A stretch of 24,049 nucleotides of DNA, taken from contig DBRJ01000007.1 in the NCBI GenBank assembly GCA_002305915.1, positions 5,623 to 29,671 of the forward strand. The letters run 5' to 3'. The stretch comes from Pelotomaculum sp. UBA1371 (GTDB lineage: Bacteria; Bacillota; Desulfotomaculia; Desulfotomaculales; Pelotomaculaceae). Below, piece after piece: positions 1 to 7,180 of this stretch (the first letter of the stretch is position 1; every line of letters begins with the position of its first letter). Both the position numbers and the translations under genes were made by a program. The notes below the pieces were generated by a model. It was given only the letters and a program-made list of their open reading frames with translations. It was not told where the DNA came from and made no database searches.

Positions 1-15
1 AAAGGGGTGAGGTTT

Positions 16-1680
16 ATGTTTAATGAAAAAGAAAAACTCATTGAAATTCTCACAGGGGTCAACTCTTCCAAGTTAAACTATTACATCGAGTTAAAGAAGC
101 GAAACAAGGAAATTGTTAAGCAAAATAACCGTCTTGAGATTATTTATCAGCTGGTCCGCGATATAAATATTGATATGTCCATTGAAGACATTATCAAAAG
201 GGTGTTTGGGAAACTGCCCCTGGCTGTACCCTGTGATTTTTTGGGGTTGGCCCAGCTCCGGAAAGGCAAGCTGTGCATGACCGCAATGATGCCCCAAATC
301 CTCTACGGTTATCCTCCCATTCCCCGGGACTCTGTTCTCTGGCAATGTATTGAGAGTGGAGATGCCCATGTTTATGATCCTGTTTCCAAGGATGACCCCT
401 TTATCCTGGAGAATCCTGCTCTCTCCGACCAGATCAGTTCTATGGCTGTTGCGCCGCTTTTTGCCAGATCGCTGGTAAATGGTGTTTTACTCGTGGGCAG
501 CGGAATGCTCTCTGCATACTCCCAGGCGGAGTTGAGCTTCATTCAACAACTGGCGGACCATCTTGCCATCTGCATCCAAAACGCCCGGCTTTACGAGCAG
601 GTTTCCCAGGCCAAGAGGGAATGGGAGGCGACGTTTAATGCTGTAGCCGAGCCCATAGTTTTAATTGATACCAACTACAACATTCTCAGAAGCAACAACC
701 GTCTGCCTTTAGATTTAAATCCAGCCGGGGATTCCGGGGATAATCCAAAGCATTTAAAGTGTTTCCAGAGGCTCTGGGGCCGGGCTGAGAAATGCGAGAA
801 TTGTCCCATGGACGAGATTGCCAGAACTGGGAAGCCTGTTTATGAACGAGTCCAAACGGATTCCGGGCTTATCCTCGACATTTGTTACTACCCGGTTTAC
901 AATGAGAAGAACGAGATCTTTGCGGTTATTCATCACATGAAGGACATTACCGAGCAAGTCAAGATGGAAGTGCAGCTGGTGCAGTCCGCAAAGCTCGCCG
1001 CCATAGGAGAAATGGCTGCCGGGGTGGCCCACGAACTGAATAATCCGATGACAGTGATTATAGGTACAGCCCAGCTTATGTTGAGAGAAACTGAAGAAGG
1101 AAAAGCCGAGAGCGAATTGCTGAACGATATCGTAAACTGCGGACTGCGCTGCAAGAAGATCATCCAAAACTTACTGACCTTTTCCAGGCAGGACCAATAT
1201 CCCCTTGCCCTTACGGATATTAATGAAGAAGTTGGGCGTGTCTTGAGCCTGATCCAGTACCAGATTAACCGGAACAACATTGAAATTATCCAGAACCTGC
1301 AGCCGGAGCTTCCCAAAATAACTGCCAACGGCCACCACCTGCAGCAAGTGTTAATCAATTTTCTCCTAAATGCCCGGGATGCTCTGGATACAGTAGAACG
1401 GGAAAAGAAAATTGAAGTTCAAACTTCGTTAAACACCGGCAGCAACGGGCAGGAACAAATTGTTGTTACCGTAAAGGACAATGGCATCGGGATTGCTCCT
1501 GAAAATCTCTCTAAAATATTTAATCCCTTTTACACAAGCAAAGAAGCGACCAGGGGTACCGGATTGGGATTGTCCGTGAGCCTTGGTATTGCAGAAGCCC
1601 ATGGCGGCACCATTACAGTTGAAAGCGTGCCCGGGGAGGGCAGTACCTTTTCGATGGTGCTTCCAGTTGAAACCAGCTAG
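16..1680 (+). CDS. Soluble GAF-PAS sensor histidine kinase
   Basis: This is a two-component sensor kinase that autophosphorylates on a histidine and should pass the phosphate to the regulator encoded next to it. From the ATG at 16, a GAF-like region spans roughly residues 45-195 and a PAS domain about 200-315. The HisKA dimerisation box AHELNNP has its phospho-acceptor at His339. The ATPase domain shows an N box (NFLLNARDAL), G1 DNGIGIA and G2 GTGLGL, and runs to the C-terminus. No membrane segment or signal peptide is visible, so it should sense a cytosolic signal. The PAS domain carries Cys249, Cys260 and Cys263 (CENCP), which suggests a metal, Fe-S or redox input. ATG 16 is preferred because AAAGGGG lies 8 bases upstream; an in-frame GTG at 7 is possible. 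The kinase assignment is firm, the signal is unknown. Confidence 0.93.
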   Translation: MFNEKEKLIEILTGVNSSKLNYYIELKKRNKEIVKQNNRLEIIYQLVRDINIDMSIEDIIKRVFGKLPLAVPCDFLGLAQLRKGKLCMTAMMPQILYGYPPIPRDSVLWQCIESGDAHVYDPVSKDDPFILENPALSDQISSMAVAPLFARSLVNGVLLVGSGMLSAYSQAELSFIQQLADHLAICIQNARLYEQVSQAKREWEATFNAVAEPIVLIDTNYNILRSNNRLPLDLNPAGDSGDNPKHLKCFQRLWGRAEKCENCPMDEIARTGKPVYERVQTDSGLILDICYYPVYNEKNEIFAVIHHMKDITEQVKMEVQLVQSAKLAAIGEMAAGVAHELNNPMTVIIGTAQLMLRETEEGKAESELLNDIVNCGLRCKKIIQNLLTFSRQDQYPLALTDINEEVGRVLSLIQYQINRNNIEIIQNLQPELPKITANGHHLQQVLINFLLNARDALDTVEREKKIEVQTSLNTGSNGQEQIVVTVKDNGIGIAPENLSKIFNPFYTSKEATRGTGLGLSVSLGIAEAHGGTITVESVPGEGSTFSMVLPVETS

Positions 1681-1733
1681 GTAAAAACAAAAAGCATAAT
1701 TTAAATTAACATAAGTTGCAGGGGGGTGAAGGA

Positions 1734-3278
1734 TTGCCCGTAAAAAATATTCTAATCATTGACGACGAAGTTGATGTGGGGACCTTTTTTAAACGCTTGC
1801 TGCATAAAAAGGGCTATCGGTTGACCGTGGCCGTCAACGGGGAGGAGGCGGCCACGGCCATCCAGGAAACGACTTTTAATGTGGCAATGGTTGATCTGAA
1901 GCTTCCCGACACCGACGGCCTGACGCTCCTCCAACAGATCAAAAGCCTGCAGCCAGGTTGTGAAGTGATTATTATGACAGGCTACAGTACCACCAGGACG
2001 GCTGTTAAAGCTATTCAGTTGGGCGCTTTTGACTACCTTGAAAAGCCCTTCGATGATATCGACGCGGTTGAAAAGTTGATCCAGAAAGCTTCGGAATACG
2101 GGATCCGGGGCTACGACGGCAGGCCCTTAAGCTCCGATTGGGCCCCCATTGCCGACAAGATAGGTTTTCAGGTTGGCGTATCCCAGGCAATGCAGAAACT
2201 GGTTTCCATTGCCTATAAAATAGCCAAGAAAAACATCAACATTTTAATCCAGGGAGAGACCGGTACAGGCAAGGAGGTGCTGGCCAGGTTTGTCCATGCC
2301 GCCAGTAACCGGGCAGACCAAATTTTTATTCCTGTGAATTGCGGGGCGTTGCCGGAAAATCTTCTCGAAAGTGAGTTGTTCGGCCACGAGAAAGGCTCTT
2401 TTACCGGTGCCGGGAGCATGCGCCGGGGCATTTTCGAGATGGCCAACAGGGGTTTTTTGTTTCTGGATGAAGTGGGGGAGTCCAGTCCTTCGATTCAGGT
2501 GAAGCTGTTGCGTGTCCTGGAAACAGGTGAGTTTTTACGGGTCGGCGGAGAAAAACCGATTAAAACAGACGTACGGGTTATTGCCGCCACAAACGTTGAC
2601 CTGGAGCAGGCCTTGAAAGAAAAAACATTCCGGGAGGACCTGTTTTACCGGCTTGATGTGGTCCGTCTTGAGGTACCCCCGCTGAGGTCCCGGATGGAAG
2701 ACATTCCGCTGTTGGTGGAGTATTTTGTTAAAAAATTGAATCCCGAACTGTTTGTTTCCATGGAGGCTATGCGCCTTCTCTGCAGTTATTCCTGGCCTGG
2801 TAATATCAGGGAACTGTCCAATACCATCAGCCAGGCTGTGGCCCTTTGCGACGATAAAATTATTCTGCCTGAGCATCTGAGCAGCAAACTAACGGCCGAA
2901 AACCTGGAAGTTGTTAACCTTGAAAAGGGGGTTGCCGGCTCCTTATGTGTCCGTAACCCTCAGGCGCCTTTGCAGCCGAAGTCTTTGCCGGACCTTTTGG
3001 AACAGTATTCCAGTGAAAATGTGCTGGAGCAGCTGGACGAGAGCTGCCTGCCCCGGATTCTGGAGGTACTGCGACAGCTGGAGGACAGGCTCATAGAAAC
3101 TATGGTTAAGAAGGGAATCCCGACTCCACCACCGCCCACTTTGAATGAGACTGAAGCGGAGGCCATCCGGGCCGCTCTGAATTATTACAGGGGAAATATC
3201 ACCCTTGCTGCAAAAGCCCTGGGCATCGGCAGAAATACATTTTATCGCAAGATGAAAGACTACAGTATTAAATTTTAG
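1734..3278 (+). CDS. NtrC-family sigma-54-dependent response regulator
   Basis: A receiver domain, a sigma-54-activating AAA+ ATPase and a Fis-type helix-turn-helix are arranged in the standard order. In the receiver, Asp10/Asp11, phospho-acceptor Asp54 and Lys104 are all present. The AAA+ domain has Walker A GETGTGKE at about 174-181, the sigma-54 contact loop as GSFTGA (221-226, usually GAFTGA), Walker B FLFLDE at about 241-246, and an R-finger region. The C-terminal 45 residues form the DNA-binding helix-turn-helix. TTG at 1734 is chosen because the GGGGGG run at 1721-1726 sits just upstream of it; an in-frame TTG at 1716 would put that ribosome site inside the gene. It follows the kinase by 53 bases. 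Two sigma-54-type promoters occur downstream in this window (3555 and 11995) and are its likely targets, by inference. Confidence 0.93.
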   Translation: MPVKNILIIDDEVDVGTFFKRLLHKKGYRLTVAVNGEEAATAIQETTFNVAMVDLKLPDTDGLTLLQQIKSLQPGCEVIIMTGYSTTRTAVKAIQLGAFDYLEKPFDDIDAVEKLIQKASEYGIRGYDGRPLSSDWAPIADKIGFQVGVSQAMQKLVSIAYKIAKKNINILIQGETGTGKEVLARFVHAASNRADQIFIPVNCGALPENLLESELFGHEKGSFTGAGSMRRGIFEMANRGFLFLDEVGESSPSIQVKLLRVLETGEFLRVGGEKPIKTDVRVIAATNVDLEQALKEKTFREDLFYRLDVVRLEVPPLRSRMEDIPLLVEYFVKKLNPELFVSMEAMRLLCSYSWPGNIRELSNTISQAVALCDDKIILPEHLSSKLTAENLEVVNLEKGVAGSLCVRNPQAPLQPKSLPDLLEQYSSENVLEQLDESCLPRILEVLRQLEDRLIETMVKKGIPTPPPPTLNETEAEAIRAALNYYRGNITLAAKALGIGRNTFYRKMKDYSIKF

Positions 3279-3463
3279 GCTCAATGAGGTGTTTTTTAAC
3301 ATGTAATTAATTCCCGTACATCCAAATAGCAGTGTTCCATCTTGGGATACACCTCTGTAAGAAACCAGATTTGTTCCATTTTAGAGCGTGCGTTCCAATT
3401 TGAATAGAGATAATTGTTTATTATTCTAACAAGGCAAAGGAACTATCCTGCAGTTATTTACCC

Positions 3464-3491
3464 AACCCACCGTGCTGACAGCCGGTGGGTT
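3464..3491. repeat. 9-bp perfect inverted repeat
   Basis: AACCCACCG at 3464-3472 pairs with CGGTGGGTT at 3483-3491, with a 10-base loop that can close by two more GC pairs. No clean T tract follows on either strand. It may be a weak terminator for the regulator gene or a protein-binding dyad; the sequence alone cannot decide. Confidence 0.55.
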
Positions 3492-3518
3492 AATAATTCT
3501 TCTAATAGCAGCTTTTTT

Positions 3519-3543
3519 CCTGGAGAAATCCTTTATCTCCAGG
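3519..3543. repeat. 8-bp inverted repeat just upstream of the sigma-54 promoter
   Basis: CCTGGAGA at 3519-3526 and TCTCCAGG at 3536-3543 are perfect inverted copies separated by 9 bases. The dyad ends 12 bases before the -24 element. A protein-binding site is plausible; no T tract follows, so a terminator is less likely. Confidence 0.5.
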
Positions 3544-3554
3544 TCCCATTTTAA

Positions 3555-3569
3555 TGGCATCAAACTTGC
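3555..3569 (+). promoter_or_regulatory. Sigma-54 promoter (-24/-12)
   Basis: TGGCATCAAACTTGC matches the consensus TGGCACG-N4-TTGC, with the invariant GG (3556-3557) and GC (3568-3569) separated by exactly 10 bases. Predicted transcription start is near 3581, giving a leader of about 120 bases before the DUF362 gene. The adjacent sigma-54 activator gene supports the call. Confidence 0.75.
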
Positions 3570-3699
3570 GTGTTTTAAAAATTGCCTGTATATTTTCACT
3601 TTTGTAATATTACTAACCATGCTTAAATTTCTGGCGGGAGGTGAGTGTTGAAGTCGACAACCGGTTACCTGTTTTTTGAAAATACATGGAGGTGTAATA

Positions 3700-5043
3700 A
3701 TGGCAAAAAGCAAAGTGTTCTTTACCCCTGCGGGTGCAACAAACTGGTGTGAAAGCATGATTTGCAAGGCCAAGGAAATGTTTTACGTGGCTGAGCTGGA
3801 CAAGTGCATTAAGCCTGGCGATTCTGTAGCTATTAAGCTTCACTGCGGCGAGTATAACCGCACCGCTTCACTGAGGCCGGAATACGTAGCTGCTATCGTG
3901 GAAGAAGTCAAAAAGTGCGGAGGCAAGCCCTTTGTAACAGACACCACAACCCTGACCTATCACCTTTACAATTCCCGTTTTGATGAAATCAACATCAGGA
4001 AGTGTGCTTACAGGCACGGCTTTAACCCGAACTCCCTGGGCTGCCCCTTCATCGTTGCTGACGGATTCATCGGCCATGACGATATCCGCGTTGATATTCC
4101 CAACGGCAATATCTTGAAGGAAACCTATATCGGCCGGGCCCTGGGCGCAGCTGACGCGGTTATCAGCCTGATCCACTCCAAAGGCCACTCCATTACCTCA
4201 TTCGGCGGCGCCATCAAGAACTTCGGTATCGGCGGCCAGTCCAAGCGGGGTAAATATGTAACTCACCTGGCCATGTGGGGCGATCCCGCCGACGCCATCG
4301 GTTATCCCCTGGTCAACAAGCAGAACTGCGCCGGCCTGGACTGCAAATGGCACAAGTTCTGTATCGACGGCTGCCCCGAGCAAGCCATCAGCATTACGGA
4401 AAAAGGCCTGGAGCTTGATTACAACAAGTGCCGCCTCTGCTACAGCTGCCAGGTCACCTGCATGTTCACCGGTGAAAGCGCCATCGGTTTCCGGGATGAC
4501 TATTTCCCCTTTGCTCAGATTGCCATGTCGGATGCCGCCAGTGGCGTGTTGAGCCTGTTTGATCCCGGCAAAATAGGCTATATGGCCCTGATCATGGACG
4601 TTGCCCCCGAGTGTGACTGCTTCCCGTGGCACGGTCAGTACATCGTTCCCGATATAGGCATTGCAGCCAGCAAGGACATCGTAGCTATAGACGCCGCCAC
4701 TCTCGATCTGATCGACGCCGCCCCGAACCTGCCCGGCAGCCGTGCCGACGCCCTTGGTCTCAAGCCCGGCGACGACAAGTTTGCAGCCGTCAACCTGGTC
4801 ACCCCGCGGATCCAACTCAGGGCCGCCCAGAAGCTCGGCATAGGCACCATGGACTACGAACTGGTGAACTGGGAGCCCGTGCTTTCCCCCGAAACTATCG
4901 GCAAGCACCAGATCATGGACGAAGTCTGCACCACCGTCCTGGCCAAGCATTTCAAGTATGGCCATCCTACCAAAGACACCGGTGCAGAGCCCTTCAAGAG
5001 AGTCAAGCTTGTTGAGGGCGCCTGGAAAGAATTCGCAGAGTAA
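3700..5043 (+). CDS. DUF362 iron-sulfur protein with LarA-like His/Lys/His residues
   Basis: A 447-residue DUF362 family protein (COG2006 type, often annotated as uncharacterized Fe-S center protein). The N-terminal half has the family signature KLHCGE (46-51), RPEYV and the GH-x7-GAIKNFGIG segment (162-178). An inserted ferredoxin-like region carries two cysteine sets: Cys210, 215, 221, 225 (unusual spacing) and Cys244, 247, 250, 254 (regular CxxCxxCxxxC), consistent with two [4Fe-4S] clusters. His163, Lys173 and His189 have the same spacing as the cofactor and catalytic residues His174, Lys184 and His200 of lactate racemase LarA. ATG 3700 is chosen for GGAGGTG at 3688-3694. No signal peptide or membrane segment is seen. 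It stands alone between a sigma-54 promoter and a strong hairpin. Its reaction is unknown; a nickel-pincer link is inferred from the residues and the nearby lar genes. Confidence 0.9.
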   Translation: MAKSKVFFTPAGATNWCESMICKAKEMFYVAELDKCIKPGDSVAIKLHCGEYNRTASLRPEYVAAIVEEVKKCGGKPFVTDTTTLTYHLYNSRFDEINIRKCAYRHGFNPNSLGCPFIVADGFIGHDDIRVDIPNGNILKETYIGRALGAADAVISLIHSKGHSITSFGGAIKNFGIGGQSKRGKYVTHLAMWGDPADAIGYPLVNKQNCAGLDCKWHKFCIDGCPEQAISITEKGLELDYNKCRLCYSCQVTCMFTGESAIGFRDDYFPFAQIAMSDAASGVLSLFDPGKIGYMALIMDVAPECDCFPWHGQYIVPDIGIAASKDIVAIDAATLDLIDAAPNLPGSRADALGLKPGDDKFAAVNLVTPRIQLRAAQKLGIGTMDYELVNWEPVLSPETIGKHQIMDEVCTTVLAKHFKYGHPTKDTGAEPFKRVKLVEGAWKEFAE

Positions 5044-5073
5044 ACACTGTTCTTTGAGAAGATTGTACCGCAG

Positions 5074-5106
5074 ACCGTTAGTCCAAGATAATCTTGGACT
5101 AACGGT
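5074..5106 (+). terminator. Strong hairpin, probable terminator after the first DUF362 gene
   Basis: A perfect 15-bp stem (5074-5088 with 5092-5106) closes a 3-base loop, 30 bases after the stop codon. The following bases (GTGTGTTTATCT) are only moderately T-rich, so termination may be partial and allow some read-through into the second DUF362 gene. Confidence 0.65.
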
Positions 5107-5181
5107 GTGTTTATCTAGACAGAATAATTTATATCATATATTTTATAATAGTGTTTAAACTAGAGAGGCGGGGGGATCTTT

Positions 5182-6297
5182 ATGTCGGATGTATTTTTGG
5201 TTGACGCCAGGGCTGCCAGCGTCAGGGAAAACTATGTCGATAAAATCAGATTGCTCTTCAGGGCGCCAGGATTTGCAGAAATGATTCCCAAAAACCCGAG
5301 GGTAACCTTTGTTAAGGCCAACTACAGCCCGATCGGTTATACCAGACACATCCGGCCGGTACTGGTGGCCGCGGTGGTGGAAAGCATCAGGGACCACGGC
5401 GGCAATCCCGCTGTTACCGATACCTCCGGCTTTTTCCCCAGGGGAAATTATGTGGGAGAACAATGGTTTACCGGCGCCGACATGATGGGTTACTCCGAAA
5501 TGGCTCTGGGCTGCGAAAGGGTCCTGGCCAACGGTTATGAAGGCGACGACGGCGAGTTTATCTCAACCGGCGGGGCTGAACTGGGTGGTGTTGAAGTAGC
5601 CAGGGCAATTCGCGAGGCTGCCTGCCTCGTGGTTGCTTCCCACTTTACCGCCCACCCCATGGCGGGTTTGTCCGGAGCCATTGTCAATGTTGGTCTGGAA
5701 AGCCTGAATAATTCAGGCAAGGCCAGGGTTTACGAAGATTTGAAGCCCGATTTTTTTAAGGAAAACTGTAAGTCCTGCGGCACCTGTGTGGATTACTGCC
5801 AGTGGCAGGCCTTGAGCTATGCAGACGGAGTCCTGGCTTACGATCCGTCGCGTTGCGCCGGTTGCGGCAACTGCCTGGTTTCTTGCCCCCACAAGGCAAG
5901 GAGTTTTTCGCCGGAGCAAATTGTGTCCTTCCAGCGGAGGGTTGCGGAGGCCTCGGCGGCTGTTGCCAAGACACTAGAGAAACCAGTTATTTACATTAAT
6001 TTCCTGCTTGATATTGTGCCCCAATCCTACCGCTACCATTGGGCAGATGTACCCTTTGTTCCGGATCTGGGTTTTGCGGCATCTACCGACCCGGTGGCGC
6101 TGGACGCGTTTTGCCTGGATCTGGTGGCCAGGGCCCCCGGTGTTCCCGGTTCAGCTGCCGAAGAAGCCGGCGCTCTGAAGTGCGGGGTGGAGAAGTTCAA
6201 GGCCATCACCGGCGCAGACCCGGTCGTGATGCTGGCCCACGCGGAGAGTCTGGGCATCGGTTCGAGAAACTACCAGGTACTCATTGCAGGGAGGTGA
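5182..6297 (+). CDS. DUF362 iron-sulfur protein, second copy with altered site
   Basis: A 371-residue DUF362 protein, shorter than and diverged from the copy at 3700. It carries two textbook [4Fe-4S] motifs, Cys196/199/202/206 and Cys225/228/231/235. The family segment is present as AHPMAGLSGAIVNVG (157-171). At the position where the first copy has Lys173 this one has Val168, and where that one has His189 this has Tyr184; only His158 is kept. It therefore cannot use the same Lys/His pair and may serve as an electron-transfer or structural partner, or act on different chemistry. ATG 5182 follows a G-rich ribosome site (GGGGGG at 5170-5175). The mrp-like gene follows after 7 bases, so the two should be co-transcribed. 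Function unknown. Confidence 0.88.
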   Translation: MSDVFLVDARAASVRENYVDKIRLLFRAPGFAEMIPKNPRVTFVKANYSPIGYTRHIRPVLVAAVVESIRDHGGNPAVTDTSGFFPRGNYVGEQWFTGADMMGYSEMALGCERVLANGYEGDDGEFISTGGAELGGVEVARAIREAACLVVASHFTAHPMAGLSGAIVNVGLESLNNSGKARVYEDLKPDFFKENCKSCGTCVDYCQWQALSYADGVLAYDPSRCAGCGNCLVSCPHKARSFSPEQIVSFQRRVAEASAAVAKTLEKPVIYINFLLDIVPQSYRYHWADVPFVPDLGFAASTDPVALDAFCLDLVARAPGVPGSAAEEAGALKCGVEKFKAITGADPVVMLAHAESLGIGSRNYQVLIAGR

Positions 6298-6304
6298 TAG
6301 CCCG

Positions 6305-7177
6305 ATGACACAAGATATGGAATTATTTGAAAAGATCAACATGAGGGAAAAGGTAAAAAAAGAGTTAAATGATCAGCATGGGCCTATTAGGGATGCTTTA
6401 CAGGATGTTCGCTATAAGATTGCCATCCTGAGCGGTAAGGGAGGCGTGGGTAAGACCAGCGCGGTCGTCAACATTGCCTCTGTCTTAAAAGAAATGGGCC
6501 ATAAAGTAGGGATTTTAGACGCTGACGTGCACGGGCCCAGCGTCCCCAAGATGACAGGCTTGAATAAGCGAACCGATTTGCAGGGAGCCTGGGGTATGAA
6601 GCCGGTACTGACCGATGACGGGATCAAGGTTATGTCCGTCAGCCTGTTCTGGCCGGGTGAAGCAACGCCGGTGATGTGGAAGGGTCATTACAAGGCCCGG
6701 GTAATCCGGCAGTTGCTTGCTGCGGTGCGCTGGGACGACCTTGACTACCTGCTAATCGATCTGCCTCCGGGGACTGGTGATGAGCCGGTCACCATTATGA
6801 AGTCTATTCCGGGTCTGGACGGCGTGGTGGTCGTAACTTCGCCCCAGGAAGTATCCGTGGCCGTATGCAGCAAGGCCATCAGCAGCGCCAACGAACTGGG
6901 TGTCAAACTGCTGGGTCTGATTGAAAACATGAGCGATTTCATCTGTCCCCACTGCGGTGGCGAAATTGCCCTGCTGGGCAAAGGCAGGGGAGAAGATCTG
7001 GCCAGGACGTACAAGATCCCCTTCCTGGGCAGGATTCCTTTGAATGAGAAGGCCGGAAAAGCAGCTGACGAGGGTGTGCCGGTGGTGCTGCGCTATCCTG
7101 AGTCGCCTGTAGCTGTTGCTTTCCGGGATGTTACAGATAGGATGCTTGCTATTTTAAAGGAGAAGGAGGAGAAATAA
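6305..7177 (+). CDS. Mrp/NBP35-family Fe-S cluster carrier ATPase
   Basis: A P-loop NTPase of the Mrp/ApbC/NBP35 group, 290 residues, which in characterised relatives binds a bridging [4Fe-4S] cluster and delivers it to target proteins. The deviant Walker A GKGGVGKT is at 44-51, the HGPSVPKM segment at about 76-83, the IDLPPGTGDE motif at about 151-160, and the cluster-binding CPHC at Cys214/Cys217. There is no N-terminal DUF59 domain, as in many Firmicutes and archaeal forms. ATG 6305 is chosen because GGAGGTGAT lies about 6 bases upstream. It sits between a DUF362 gene and an epimerase-like gene at spacings of 7 and 3 bases. A role in loading clusters on the two DUF362 proteins is plausible but inferred. 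Confidence 0.92.
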   Translation: MTQDMELFEKINMREKVKKELNDQHGPIRDALQDVRYKIAILSGKGGVGKTSAVVNIASVLKEMGHKVGILDADVHGPSVPKMTGLNKRTDLQGAWGMKPVLTDDGIKVMSVSLFWPGEATPVMWKGHYKARVIRQLLAAVRWDDLDYLLIDLPPGTGDEPVTIMKSIPGLDGVVVVTSPQEVSVAVCSKAISSANELGVKLLGLIENMSDFICPHCGGEIALLGKGRGEDLARTYKIPFLGRIPLNEKAGKAADEGVPVVLRYPESPVAVAFRDVTDRMLAILKEKEEK

Positions 7178-7180
7178 GTC

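Larger units (their letters stand above)
3279..3699 (+). other. Regulatory intergenic region upstream of the first DUF362 gene
   Basis: This stretch of about 420 bases has no convincing gene. It holds three direct copies of GTTCCA (3334, 3373, 3392), a 9-bp inverted repeat at 3464-3491, a second inverted repeat at 3519-3543, a sigma-54-type promoter at 3555-3569 and the ribosome site of the next gene. The layout, with upstream repeats 190-250 bases before the predicted start of transcription, looks like an enhancer-dependent promoter region. Confidence 0.7.

Noticed and set aside
4198..4965. A 255-codon minus-strand frame inside the first DUF362 gene
   Set aside because: Antisense shadow of a well-supported gene, with no domain and no ribosome site.
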